Source of the DNA: Gnetum montanum
Lineage: Eukaryota; Streptophyta; Gnetopsida; Gnetales; Gnetaceae
NCBI GenBank assembly: GCA_015680685.1
Contig: MNCI01029224.1
Span: 217,071-281,070 of the forward strand
DNA length: 64,000 nt
Reading direction: 5' to 3'
The notes beneath the pieces are model-generated. The model saw nothing but the letters and a program-made list of their open reading frames with translations, had not been told where the DNA came from and did not search any database. Positions within the stretch are counted from its first letter, which is position 1; each line of letters begins with the position of its first letter. Positions 1-11,579 of the stretch are shown here, piece by piece. Both the position numbers and the translations under genes were made by a program.

Positions 1-300
1 TCCATAGATAATGACCATGGTTAGAAGCTTGGAAGGCCTAGGGGCTTTGAAACGCCTGCATATCCTGGACTACGAGAATTTTTAGCAATTGTCCCTGGAA
101 CTCTACAATCTAACCTTCCTAAAAGAATTCATCGTGCAAGACAGCAAAACTGCACAACAATTGTCCCCGAATTTCTTGTAACTATAAAAAATTAGAGCTC
201 TTAAAAATTAAAGACTGTTTGGCAATCACAGCGTTGCCTGAGGTGGTGGGTAACCTAAATCACTTAAATCGCAGCTGTCATTTAGAGCATCGATATCTAT
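1..300 (+). pseudogene. Leucine-rich-repeat relic, NLR disease-resistance type
   Basis: The translation shows leucine-rich repeats of the plant NLR kind. The segment from about position 17 reads SLEGLGALKRLHILDYENF, then a stop, then a second repeat with LYNLTFLKEF. From about 193 a further repeat reads LELLKIKDCLAITALPEVVG followed by NLNHL. This matches the usual pattern of Leu-x-Ile-x-x-Cys followed by Leu-Pro-Glu and Gly-Asn-Leu. In-frame stops and a frame change break the reading, and the window edge cuts off everything upstream, so no NB-ARC domain can be seen. Such repeats recognise ligands in cytoplasmic immune receptors. This copy is a fragment next to the transposon nest and cannot be functional as it stands. 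The LRR assignment is fairly secure; the NLR subclass is not. Confidence 0.6.
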
Positions 301-302
301 TA

Positions 303-711
303 CGGTTTCCACTTCGGCAGAATGAGTGCATTCGGCATGCCTGCATTCGTAGCACAGGTGGTGTAGAACATAAGAATGACCATGAATCCAAAAACAGTGG
401 AGGCAGGAGCAGCACCAGTGTGAGGAGTTGTGGTATTGTCAGTAACGAACATGAAGGTAGTAGCAATGCGGCGGGCTACAAAACCCTCGTCCCTGTACTT
501 AGGGGTCGTTCCACAGTCACAGAACCCATAGACATCATGAATCCCATCAGCTGGCCAAAAATCCTAAGGCCAAGGAAGAGGGTACCAGGAATCATGAGGA
601 TTCAGTTCAGAATTTCGTTTTGGAACAATTGCATAACGTAGGTTCCAAGGCAAGGAATGCAGATGCATTGGCAAGGGCAAACAACAATGAAGACGAGAAC
701 TTGTATAGTTA
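303..711 (+). other. Coding-like remnant after the LRR relic
   Basis: Two open stretches in different frames follow the LRR repeats. One frame is open from the LRR segment to position 641. A second is open from about 503 to a TAG at 707-709 and ends with the text ARNADALARANNNEDENLYS. The composition (Asn, Asp, Glu, His rich) looks protein-like, and the two could be one C-terminal tail split by a frameshift. No family was recognised. It may be the decayed end of the same receptor gene or chance open sequence. Confidence 0.25.
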
Positions 712-2190
712 GCTTTTCTGTTTGTGGTGTTAGTTTTGATGCAAGATAGATTTGTGGTTAACTTGTGAAAAATTCATGATGGAGTAATTTATGTTCTGAG
801 GATTCTTGATATGTAAAATTATTTTGAAGGGCTGCTTCATCTAGAATTATTTATATTCAATTGTTTTTTTTAAGGGGATGGTTTTAACTACAAAAAAAGA
901 CACTTAGCAATTATAGATATAACTCCATGGTGGGTATAAATAATTATCATTAATTCATATGGTAGTTATAACCAACTTTCATAATGTTTGTAACTAACCT
1001 CTACTTCTCATGATGACTATAACTACCTTGAAGTTACTATAAAAGAACTTCAAGGGTAGAATTCAAAGGGGGATGGGAAAACAAGAAGAAGATATTGAAG
1101 CTTGTAAGATGGTTTTCTAATTTATCAATTTAGCTACTTTGTTTTAGCCCTATGAGTTCATTTCTTCCTATTTATTTTTTAGTTGCTTAGCTAATAGTTT
1201 AGATAGTATTGTGTTTGGTATTTAAGTTTGGGATTTTTTCTTGATGGCTCTCATGGGTCTATTTTTGCACAATATTAGACTCCTATTAAGATTTTGTGTA
1301 AAAGAACTTATATTGTTGAAAAGCCTCAAAAGAAATTTAATAGTAATGTGTTAACAAAATTACCTATTTTGCGCATAGAGATTGTAGGCAAATCTATGGT
1401 ATTTTGATGAGACTAAAATAGCTTCTTTATTTTTAAAGTGGATTACCTTCTATTTCAATTAAGAGATTGTTAAAATTTTGAAAGCTCTATTGAATGCAAT
1501 CTTTGACATCTATTAACTAGCCAAAATAAGAACTTGTACTTTGTTATTTATGCAAGAATATTTGGTAGTATAATAAGATTGTCTTTATGAAATTGCTTGT
1601 TGAGCTCAAAAAGTTTAAATAATTAATAATTATTGAATTAAAAATAGCTTTATTATGAAATGTTTACTCATATCAATTTATTTTGCTTAAATATTAGAGA
1701 TTTCACACAAATGCACTTTTTTTTCTTTCTCTTTCTAACTCCATTAAATCTTGGACTATTTCTAGTTTTCTTATGGAACTTTCTCTTTGAGGGAAATTAC
1801 AAGTAGATTAGAAGAATTGTGCTCAAATCTGTTTGCAACATTTTATTTGTTAGAAGTAATGTACTATAGGGACTATATAGACTAGGTGATTGAACAAAAT
1901 AGGAACCTTCAATAACTCATAGTATTTGATAAAGTTAACTGAGTTTCTTTTAAGAAAGCCAATTACATTTTCATACATAACCCAACCATCTCAACATTCA
2001 CAACAGCAAACACATACTCATGATTAGTTCATTTCATAACTATTGAGTCTTTTTGGAGGCATCTAGGGCTTGGTGTTGCTAGAGACTAGCAAGCACCTAA
2101 ACCCTGTTTGAAGAACACCTTCGATTTCATGATCCCAAAGGTCATGAGATTGGGGGGCCCCAATGTTGGTAGTTTCAAGCAATCACCAAC
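712..2190. other. AT-rich sequence without recognised feature
   Basis: About 1.5 kb of AT-rich sequence with stops in all frames. No LTR ends, protein motif or RNA gene was recognised. If element B is full length, its gag and protease should lie somewhere here, but nothing resembling them was found. Confidence 0.4.
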
Positions 2191-2199
2191 ACCCTCCTC

Positions 2200-5100
2200 A
2201 TCATTAGAAACTCCACGAATCTCTTTAGATATGTTGTAAAGATTGCATAGTGCATGTGACATGTCATGGTGAGGTCTTCAGGAAGCTTTTGTATTTCTTC
2301 TCATAGCCTAGAGACTAAATGAGTAGTCTAGTTAAATTAATCATCTTTAGTAAAGACATTTTTATGGTCAATGCTTGCTCAATGCCAATGATCTTCTTCT
2401 ACAATAGCAGTTTTGGAAAGTTGTGAGATCAGAACAATGGATATGCCTCCTTTGCCTCTAGGACCTCAAACTATTCTAGAGATAAGCCAGAGTGATTGTG
2501 ACAAGTGTTCAACCATTCTTCCACCACCTCCCTATGGCCTACTTCCTTCATTGGTTTGGTGGAAACTTTCATCCCCTCACTAGGGATACCAAAGTAGTTA
2601 TAGAAGGTAGCCTCATTGATTGCCAAAGTGATAGGCACACCATGGACCTTAGTGATAAACTTTTTCACTCTGTTCAAGGAGTCAATGATGTTCACCATCT
2701 CAGGAATAGGGATGGTTGGACTAAGGGATATGAAAAGATCAAGCCAACCTACATCAATGATGTTTGCTTGGATGTTTCAAGGTGCCTAACTAGCTAACCA
2801 CTACTATGCTAAATCCACTTCACCAAACATAAGGATAGGAGTCTCCTTGAAGCATCTTGAAGTGATCAAGATGATGGCGTAGGATGAAGTAGCCCCTACA
2901 ACACAATGAAATGCCAATTAGCTTAGGCATAATCACATCACATAAAACCAAAATATAATAAGGACAACCAATTAAAGCCAAACTTATAGTCATAAACATG
3001 AAACCACTTAAACAATTCATGCCTAAATAACCTATAACTAACAAACCATGAAAACATTAACATAGCATAAAAAATAAAAAAATAGAAATTCTTACTTTGC
3101 TTACTGGATGAATGGAGTGTGGGGACCCCAACGAATATACATGTTTGTGTGCCCAAATTAGGGATTCCCCACCAGCTATAGGCTATTCCATTAGCCAAGG
3201 ACCTATGGTAGGCATTGGCATAGCATGTGATGTACCTACCAAAGCCATCTTTGAGTTGCTTCATCATGATGAGCCTCACCACTTGGCCTTGGATGAATAC
3301 CTCCAACACTATTTGTGCTACAAGCAAGAGCTGGTTACTCTTGATCATCTCATGGTCATCCATCTTGTAACTACAAGAATGCCAACCAAAATAAAAACAA
3401 TGAAGCTAAAATAGCCTAAGAAAATAAAAAGTAAACCAAAAAACAACTTAATTTTACACTTACCCCTCCAAACTGTAGATGGTGCCAGTAGGGTTTTGAA
3501 ATAATATGTTGGTGCAATGACCAACTACTAACACATTGTTGGCATTGTATTGAATGAATTTAGGCATATCCTAGATCTTGGACAACTTAAGTGTCCCTTT
3601 GGTGTATATGCTATTGAACTATTCACCCTCAACACGTGTTTGGATCGTAATCAATAAACTTGATGATCATGCATGCAAAATGGATTATCAAGATTTCTAC
3701 AATGATTGCTACTATCTCCAAAGCCAAAAGTGACCACACCATCACATTGAAGTTTTGGAGCAAGTAGGCCAAGAATTTTATCAACCCTAGCTAGAACCAT
3801 AAGGAGCCACACTCCAACATCATGACCATAGGCGGGGTGTTGGGTCCCAATGTATGGATCCATCATAGGAACCCCACTAGCTTGATCACCACTAGGATTG
3901 GTTTTAGGAAGGCCCTACGAAATACAACAACAATAGCCATTAAAACCATGCATAACCATAACCAAATGTGAACAAATGTCAAATAGCCAAAATTATACAA
4001 GCTCAATTTCAATGTTACAACTCAAGAAAAACAACAAAATTCATAGTTTTCAACACTTAGGATCAAAACAAGATAGTAACAAAAAATATGAACAATTTGC
4101 ATATAATAACCAAATAGAACCAAGTAGCCCACGAACAACTGATAGCAATTTCATGGTGAAATATGCATAAAAAATTAAAAAAAATTATAGAAACATTAAA
4201 GCCATAAAAATTAGCTTGTATCCAAATAATAGTAACAAAATCCCAATGTGAATTTTGCAAAAGTTTTACTAGAAATCCTAATTAATTTTGAAACTAGTTG
4301 TAGTAAAAACTTTGGGAGGCTAGTAAAATATTTTAAGAAAAATTAAAGTGACTATTCAAAACCAAAATTCATCATGTAAATAACCTTAGGAACTTTCACT
4401 TTTGCACAAAAAATATCAAGAGTCACATCAATGCTACCTATATAGCCAAAAAGGTTTGCAGCTTTAATAGCCAAAACTACAACTGTATAGGGTAGTTTGC
4501 ACAAGAACAAAAATGATAAATTAGAATTAAAATTTTTTTCTAAGTCTAGAGACTATGTACACATAAAAATCAACAAAATTTAACATCAATGTTGTAGTTC
4601 CAATTCTAAAATGAAAAAATTTAAATAACAACCTAGAACCATAACAAAATTTTATAAAAATTCCATAAAAACCTAGGATTACAGAAAATGGCTGGAGTCA
4701 ATTACTGTAAAAAAAAACATGAAAAATTTTTAAAATTCCATAATTAACACCATACCCCCCTTAACACTTGTAAAAAACCCTAAGAACTTAGTACATTGGC
4801 TAAAAAAATTTTCTAAGTATCAACGTTACCCAATTTGAAAGGGGTAAAAGAATAACAACCCAAAATTTCACTATGTACTGGTTTATGAAAAAAATTATAA
4901 AAAATTAACTATGGACCATAATTTAGTGATTCCCTAGCCAATTGAACTGATAAAACATAAATAAAAAATCCATAACCTAAAAAACCAAAAATTCTAAACC
5001 ATTTCTACATAAAAAATTAGAAAATTGGCATTAAAAAAGAGTAAAAACTAGTAAACCATTGTGAGCTTGCTTACAAAAAAATTCATAGAAAACTAACCAT

Positions 5101-5588
5101 AAGTCAGAATCTAGTGGCTCAACTACCTTTTTGATTATTGAACAATGCATTACGTTCCTATAACATTCAAAACTAAAAAAATCCTAGTAGTTTTCTTAAT
5201 ACAAAATAAGAAAGAGGCATTGCTTTTTAAGAAAAAATAGTGAAAACTATGTAAAATAAAGCTAAATAAAATTTACAAATCAACAATAACAAAAATTACA
5301 ATAAAAAAAACATTGCAAACATGTAAACATGACCTTGATCTAGAACAATATTTTCATGAAAATTGATTTCATGCCATACAGAGGCCAGGATAACCTAAAA
5401 CACCTAAGTTGTGGGCAAGAAAAACTTAAAAATACATGGAAAAAGTGACTAGAAATGGTGTACCTCATAGTCATGGAGGAGGATCCTTTCCCTAGTAGAG
5501 GCCATGGTAGATGTGAAATGTCCTTTGCTATAGTGTCTACATCTTCTAGGGTAGGATTCTTGCTCATGGTAACCTTCCTTTTTGACAT
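2200..5588 (-). pseudogene. Old antisense gene of Tat element B (FCP1-like HAD phosphatase plus VHG-core domain)
   Basis: This minus-strand gene is collinear with the better preserved antisense gene of element C (29092-33930). A possible first exon starts with ATG at 5588 and reads MSKRKVTMSKNPTLEDVD. The segment 3866-3464 reads like an FCP1/NLI-type HAD phosphatase: HDVGVW, later KIWDMPKFIQYNANNVLVVG, then FQNPTGTIYSLEG followed directly by a GTAAG donor. After an acceptor ending TGTAG at 3371 the next exon begins YKMDDHEMIKSNQLLLVAQ, parallel to the C gene. The segment 2698-2471 carries KVHGVPITLAI and YFGIPSEGMKV, matching the VHG-core domain of C, and 2460-2220 continues with further matches in shifted frames. 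Introns are A-rich. Stops and frameshifts make it a pseudogene. The phosphatase assignment rests on motif spacing only. The strand is opposite to the RT of B, as in C. Confidence 0.55.
3464..3866 (-). other. Exon with FCP1/NIF-like HAD domain in the antisense gene of B
   Basis: The first block, GHDVGVW followed by RVDKILGLLAPKL, corresponds to the Asp-Val-Gly-Val-Trp-Ser region and following helix of NLI-interacting-factor phosphatases. About 70 residues on, IWDMPKFIQYNANNVLVVG and FQNPTGTIYSLEG correspond to the family block Tyr-Asn-x-x-Asn-Thr-Leu-Leu-x-Asp-Asp ... Asn-Pro-Pro-x-Thr-Ala-Ile. The two Asp residues expected after VLVV are replaced. The exon ends at a GTAAG donor at the same codon position as the exon 2 end in C (30435). 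Confidence 0.5.
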
Positions 5589-5679
5589 TTTGATTCAAAA
5601 ATGTAGAAATCTTCAAAATATAAAAAACCTGGGTACCAATGTTAATCCTTTAGATAGAATGATTAAGTAATGCTAAGGA

Positions 5680-6044
5680 TTGATGGGATGGAAACAAAAA
5701 ATTCTACAAGAGCTTTCAATCTATGCACTACCTTGAGAAAATGGGTTTGGAAAAGTGCTTTTGGAAAAATTAACAACTTAAAACCAATTCTACACCTATC
5801 TATTCCCTTCCAAACCCCTTGGGCAATTCACTCACTAGACTCATAGTGAATTGATATTGTAAAGGGGGAAAGGCCTAGTTATGCTGAGATGGTGGAAAGT
5901 GTGAAGCAAAAACACAGTTTAAACTTTGGTGGGCCCCACCAAGATCTCCCAAGCAATGGGATTCACAATCCAAATCCCATATACATTGGTGTTAAACTCG
6001 CAAAAGGCTTTGGGATGCATCCTTAACTTTAAAACCTCCCTTGC
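5680..6044. other. Non-coding sequence without recognised feature
   Basis: Roughly 360 bp between the antisense gene of B and the degenerate repeat array. Nothing recognisable was found. Confidence 0.4.
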
Positions 6045-7640
6045 CTATGTTAGCTAGTATGGTTCCAACCATCCCTACTACAAATAAAAATTTAAGAACC
6101 TCGTACCAAATTTAGAAGCAAAATGTTAACATTGGTAAGTACTAGGCCCTGAGAAAGGCAAGAAACTCATCATAGAATGTGCTATTTTTAAGTAACAACG
6201 CAAGCCAAAATCCCAACATGCTGACTATCATTACTCAAGGGGGTAGATACTTTCAAACATCAATTGTACCTCAATTTGATACCAAAATGATCATGTAAAG
6301 CCTAAAACCCTAGTAGAAGCCTCTGATAGCTTTGAAACCTTGTCAATCCTAACAAAAAATGTCTAGAACCATGAATTCTTGTAGAGCCACACTAGGAGAC
6401 ATCCCAAGCATTCTATCCAATGTGGTCCTAGTATGGTTGGGTGTGGTGTAACCATAAATTACGAAAAATAACATCTAAATTGATATATCATGGCTTCTAT
6501 GACTTCTCAAAGGCTCCAATAACCAATAATCAATAAAAAATTGGTTAAATTTCACCTCAAACCATCTACCCATGCTAAGGAAGGCGTCACCCACATTGGT
6601 TAACATGGATCCAATGTGGGTACTCTAAGAATAGCCAAGAAAAAGCCATAAGTATACCAAATTAACTTGAAAACTCATCCCTTTAACCCTAAAATCCTAC
6701 TAGAGCCTCTAAGGACCACTAAACCCTAGAAACTTAGTCAAAAATGGTACAAACCCTTCATTCATTCTCCATCAACATTGAGACTATGCTAGCCAATGTA
6801 GTCCAAGGGGAATGATATCATAAACACTCAAACAGCCTTCAAAATTAATAACTTCAAGCCAAAAACTGTAACCATGATCACCTGCAACCTTGGGAACTTA
6901 AGAACTTGGTTGATTCCACACCAGAAACCTATCAAAATCCAAAATGCCAGTGCATCCATGCTGAGGAGGGCTAGAGGCATGCTAGCCTATGTGTCTCTAG
7001 CGTGGTTGTGAATTTAGAACAATCCTGCCAATTCCACAACACACCAAATAACCTAAAACTTGACTAAGTAAGCCTAGAACCTCAAATCCTTAAAACCAAC
7101 TTTAATTTAGGTTTGTTTCATCCATAGAAATACCATATCTTACTCATCCACATTGGTGTCATCCCCAACCACATTGGCCAACATGGCTCTAAGGGGTAAG
7201 ACCCAAAAATTAACTTTTGTTTGTAAATTTTAACTTCAAAATCACCGATTCCAATCCTCATGATCCTATGCTACATTACAAAGCCCATAGAACACCAATT
7301 ATGACCTTGAGATGCCATAAACTTAATTTTTTCAGGCATCCATGCTAGGACCATGCTAGGAAGCATATCCCTAGTGTAAATGGTAGTTCTAGGTTGCATT
7401 TATGGCTTCTAGAGGGTCAAATTGACATCAAAATTAACAAATCATCATCCCCAGTTACTACATTGCCCATACAAATCATTAGGACCTTAAAATTGATCAT
7501 GATGAATCTAGAGAATTGCATTTTCATACTATCCACACTAGGGCTCACCCCTCCCATGTTGGCTAGTGTGGATCTAGCATGGGTACCAAGAAGAGCCTCA
7601 TTTTTTACCTTAAATAGCATTAAAAAAAACTTCTTATGTG
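6045..7640. repeat. Degenerate tandem array with ~190 bp periodicity
   Basis: A recognisable core recurs at about 6390, 6580, 6775, 6955, 7150, 7335 and 7535, a spacing of 180-200 bp, with a weaker start near 6045. Each core contains variants of CATGCTAG or CACTAGG, then CCAATGTGG or GCTAGTGTGG, then TAGCATGG-like sequence. It is followed by A-rich sequence with CTAGAGCCTC or AACCCTAG variants. Copies are strongly diverged and were matched by eye. The array lies between the antisense gene and the RT of B, the position where element C carries its hairpin array. Confidence 0.5.
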
Positions 7641-7689
7641 CCAAAACTCACCTATCAAACTTTTAGCCTTCCACTATGGCCCCTTAAGG

Positions 7690-8249
7690 CCTAAAACTAG
7701 CAAAAATCTAATCTTGATTTATTAATATTGACCATCTTTGATCACATGTTTTCCACCTTGACTATTTTGGCCTTGTTCCATGGTGTTTCAACTTGTTTTG
7801 ATCTTATTATGCATTTTTTATCTCTAACAATAGGTTGTTTGGTGTCATTTGGTTTAATCCTCATGATTTTAGCATCATTTGGGCCCTGTTTCACCAAATG
7901 TTTCTATTATTTGGCATAATTAAACCTTGATTGACATGACTTGACATCAACCCATGTTGTTTCACCTTGGTATGACCTTGATTGACCTTGTTCTATGTCA
8001 TTTGATGGGTTTGACCATCATTAGATCATCATTTTGGCTTCATTTGATTCCACTTGGCCATCATTTGACCATAGTTGACCGTCATTTTATCCTTGTTTGA
8101 ACTTATTTTATGTCTTTAAGACTTCAATGCACATTACCTACTTTAGATCCCCTCATATGGCCTTAATTGATTATGTTTTGACCCTAAATTACATCATTGA
8201 ATGGAGTTTGATCATCATTTGGTCTTCATTTGGCTTCATTCTACCATCA
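7690..8249. repeat. Short-motif array rich in TTTGACC / CATTTGG variants
   Basis: The text repeats short variants such as TTGACC, CATCATTTGG, CTTGATTGACC and TTTGATCATCA at intervals of roughly 15-40 bp, without an exact period. It runs up to the insertion point of element A. Similar wording resumes briefly after A (17962-18060), which supports A having inserted into this array. Confidence 0.45.
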
Positions 8250-8254
8250 CTTGG
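8250..8254. repeat. Target-site duplication CTTGG, left of element A
   Basis: CTTGG directly precedes the 5' LTR (which begins TGATGA) and is repeated directly after the 3' LTR (which ends CTCATCA) at 17957-17961. This is a perfect 5-bp duplication. Confidence 0.9.
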
Positions 8255-8365
8255 TGATGAAATTTGATATCGGGACCACGCTATCATGTCCACGATATCA
8301 GGTCTATGATATTGGATCCAACCATGCGATGTAGGATACTCGATATCGGGGCCTATCTCTTCACC

Positions 8366-8373
8366 TATAAATA
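8366..8373 (+). promoter_or_regulatory. TATA box of the A 5' LTR
   Basis: TATAAATA within CACCTATAAATAAGAGG. The same octamer is found in the 3' LTR at 17232-17239 and in the LTRs of D and E, so it is a conserved Pol II promoter element of this family. Confidence 0.75.
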
Positions 8374-8540
8374 AGAGGTGGCACCCTTGGTTTTTACATT
8401 AGATAGTTAGTCCCTTAGCCGAACTCTTTCCATTTTTTCCCTCTAGAGTTAGAATTATTTCTGTGTGCTCACAGTAGGAGTCATAGAGTGAATGGATCTT
8501 TATTCAAACATTGTGTACCTAAGCACACTTTATGTAGGAA

Positions 8541-8546
8541 AATAAA
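8541..8546 (+). promoter_or_regulatory. AATAAA polyadenylation-type signal in the A 5' LTR
   Basis: AATAAAG lies about 170 bp downstream of the TATA box in a context conserved in the LTRs of D and E (AATAAAGA followed by a purine-rich stretch). The position suits the R-region signal of an LTR. Confidence 0.45.
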
Positions 8547-9091
8547 GATGAACTTTATGATAAACCTTGCAGCATTCAGAATAGATTAATTAGCATTAAT
8601 TATTATTTAATGCTTTCCTAGTTGATTAATGATTTCTCTCACCCTACAACTCTCTTAGTTAAATACACTCAGTACGATCACTTCAAGCATGTGTGTAGCA
8701 CTTATTAACCCAATGATGATTAGCGTTTGGTAATCCTAATAGTGTTGCACTAGTTTAGGATGTGTATGGTAAGTGGGAATGGATACTGGTGTTATTAGTA
8801 ATTAGAACTTAGTTAATGAGTAGTTAATTTAGATTAGTTACTTAGTTATCTCTCTCCCCCTCCTTACTAGTGTAGGATATAAAATACATAAAAGCTATAA
8901 AAATCATATGCCTTGAGCTTACTTAACCATACAATCGTGACATACAAGTAAGTTTGGGAAGACAATGACTAACAAACCCGTTATTGTTCCACAAAGGTGC
9001 ATAGGCACTTAGTCCTTGGAATTTGATTGAATCGTGCGTGAAATGCTCATATTTGTATGGTTGAGCGTAGAGGTACCTTGCCACTCATCAT

Positions 9092-9110
9092 TGGCACCGT
9101 TGCCAAGGAC
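9092..9110 (+). other. Primer-binding site of element A
   Basis: TGGCACCGTTGCCAAGGAC starts one base after the 5' LTR. It differs by a few transitions from TGGCGCCGTTGCCGGGGA, the tRNA-Asp-type site typical of Athila elements. The site primes minus-strand DNA synthesis. Confidence 0.8.
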
Positions 9111-9222
9111 TTAGTTGTTTGTGCGCTAAGTATAACTTAGAAAATCATTCACATCATTGGAATGAACCCTTAGGGTTGGTTAAGGACAAGATAATAGTAC
9201 ATTGCACACTGAACAAGAGAAG

Positions 9223-11300
9223 ATGTCTTATTCTTCACATAAAAGCACTTAATCACCTAGGACTAACACAAGAAGCAATCAACGGCATGATACACATGAC
9301 ATTGATCCTCCAATCCCTCAATAGTTTCTTGTGGTATATATTCATCTCGATGAATATGTACCCAGCTTCGCCTTTATTCTTCATTAAGATGAACAACTAC
9401 ATTGGCGTGACTTGGAAGGTAACATAGTGTTACCTCCTAACCATTTAATCCCAAGAATGCTTCTTCATGCTCTTACACAAATAGGCATGCAACAATTACA
9501 TGCATAATACATTGCACAGGACTATGATTTAAGAGACTATCATCCCATAGAGGTGCAACGTCAAAGGGATTTGCAACAGGAGAGACACCATAAGTCTTTG
9601 AAGGGAAAATGGTCCAAGGATGCCCCCCACGTTTTAAGAGAAATTGAGGATGATGAACCTTCCTCAGGTAGTTTCCCACATAATGATGTTCCTCCCTTTG
9701 ACTTTGGTCAAGGGGTTGTGTATTAGAACCTTCATTCTACTATTCATAACCTAGGTGCTGATACCAATGGACATAAAGTGTTCGAAAAAGGAACAAGGGC
9801 ACATGACAAAGGTGGACATTTTGATTGCAATCACAATCGAGGTAGAGACCACTAAAGAGAAGGTAGTAGACATTGTCATTATGGCGGTTCTCCTTCTTGT
9901 TCACCTTCATCATCTCCTTCATCCTCTCCTTCAGTGTTTAGACATAACTATAGGGAAAAAGATCATGAGGATAAGGGTAAGAAAAGTGGAAGTCATAGAC
10001 AAAAGAACCAAGATAGAGGATGAGGGAACTCTAGGGAATCACAACATAGAAGAAGGGAGAGTAGGGAACAACATAGGTATCATAGATGCCTCAAATGAGA
10101 CGATCATGATGAACCCCTACTCGCTACTCAAAGCATGCTAGACATAACTAAGGCCGTGAGAGTTCCAACAAGGCACCAAAGAGATAGTAGGATCAAGAGG
10201 TTAGATATGAATAACATCCCATGATTTGAAGGGGGATATAACGTTGATCCTCAAAATCACTTACAAGCATTTCATGATGCATGTGCCTTGTAAAACATAG
10301 AGAACGAGTGGCAAAAACTTAAGTTGTTCCCACAAATACTAATAAAAGAAGTTGAAAGCTAGTACCGGTCCTTAGAACTAGAATCCATTCATAGGTGGAG
10401 TACTATGTTAGAATTGTTCAACAATAAGTACCAAATGTACTTCCAGGTGTCTAACCTATGAAAGAAAATCCAAGGATGGAAACAAGGAAGTCATGAACCC
10501 TTGGATGCTACCATGGGTCACTATTATGCACTATTACATTATTGTCCTAGCCATAGTTATTCGTAGCAGGATCAACTATGCCATCTTGTAGATGGGCATA
10601 GGCATGAAACGGGAAGAACCCTTGCGACTTATGCCCAAGGAAGGTTATCTAAGCTTAGGTCCCATCAAATTCATAGATTACTGGAGCAATTTGCTAAAGA
10701 AGAAGGTTAGCTACGAAAGAGAGAGAGTGTAGAAGAATATAATCAAGATCCTTCTCTCTGGAAGAAGGGAGTAAGATTTTTTGAGGATGAGGAAGAGTCA
10801 CCACTCGAAGAGATGGTGAATAGGAAAACCTTGCCTATCCAAAAGTTAACATTAGAAGTATTGAAAAAGGTAGACCAAATGTGGGACTCCTTGGATAGTA
10901 GGTTTCAAATTATTCTCAAAGTAGTAGAGGAGTCTAGAGAGTGAGGTAGTGATCATGACAAAAGGAAAAAGAAAGAAGAAAAAAATGCACGTAACAAGGG
11001 TAAGGGTAAAGTTGCTATTATTGAAAAGGTCGTGGACTCAGATATTGATGATGATAGTGGATGCGAGATATGTCAATATGATCATCCTAAGGGATGTTGC
11101 CCTATGATCTCAAATCTACAGGAGTCTAGGGTGTATGCACTTAATCCGTGATTAAACAAATGGCAAACATCCTGATGATTACCTTATCCTCAAGGTAACC
11201 CAACCTTTAACATATTATCCAAGCGGAACTCCACCACAACCGATTGAGCAACATCAATAGTGGTAGCACCCACGATCATGGGGAATGCCACCACCAAGGC
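9223..11300 (+). pseudogene. gag: gag of element A
   Basis: The reading starts with ATG at 9223 (MSYSSHKST), parallel to MSSPSQKP in D and MSSSSHKS in E, and runs in one main frame with several stops. A basic, His- and Ser-rich segment follows (about 9830-10130). The core capsid-type (Retrotrans_gag) region is at about 10205-10450, with IENEWQKLKLFPQIL and RWSTMLELFNNKYQ. Near 11065 a short zinc-knuckle-like CEICQYDHPKGCCP (CX2CX3HX3C) ends the module. Gag would form the intracellular particle. Stops include TAG after PIPQ (9322-9324) and TAA after CAL (10290s), both discussed under shared stops. Confidence 0.75.
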
Positions 11301-11579
11301 AACGATATCCTTACCAGCAACCTGATCCATATGGATATTATGTTCAACATCCAATATCTCCACGTGACTTTGTTGGTCACGTTACTCCTCAACATTACTA
11401 CTAAGCTCACGAGTACTATAGGACTCCCTCTCCTAGGGGTGATATTCTACAAGTGTACCATCCTTAAAATCTGGCCGCATCTCTCCCACCAATAGCTCCA
11501 TTACCACCTGTTCCAACAATGCAAGGTGAACTCCCTACTTAGCCACAAAAATGCAATTCTGCAAGGGCTGTTAATCCTC

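Larger units (their letters stand above)
8255..9090 (+). repeat. 5' LTR of element A
   Basis: Starts TGATGAAATTTGATATCGGG and ends GCCACTCATCA immediately before the primer-binding site. The U3 has clustered GATATC-type palindromes, then a TATA box and an AATAAA signal. It aligns along its whole length with 17141-17956. Confidence 0.9.

Noticed and set aside
219-641. Open frame of 140 codons treated as an intact gene
   Set aside because: It starts inside the LRR relic in one frame, and after about 500 another frame looks equally protein-like. There is no start context or family match, so it is listed only as a remnant.
2492-2797. Plus-strand open frame of 101 codons
   Set aside because: It is the shadow of the minus-strand VHG-core exon, which is conserved in element C.
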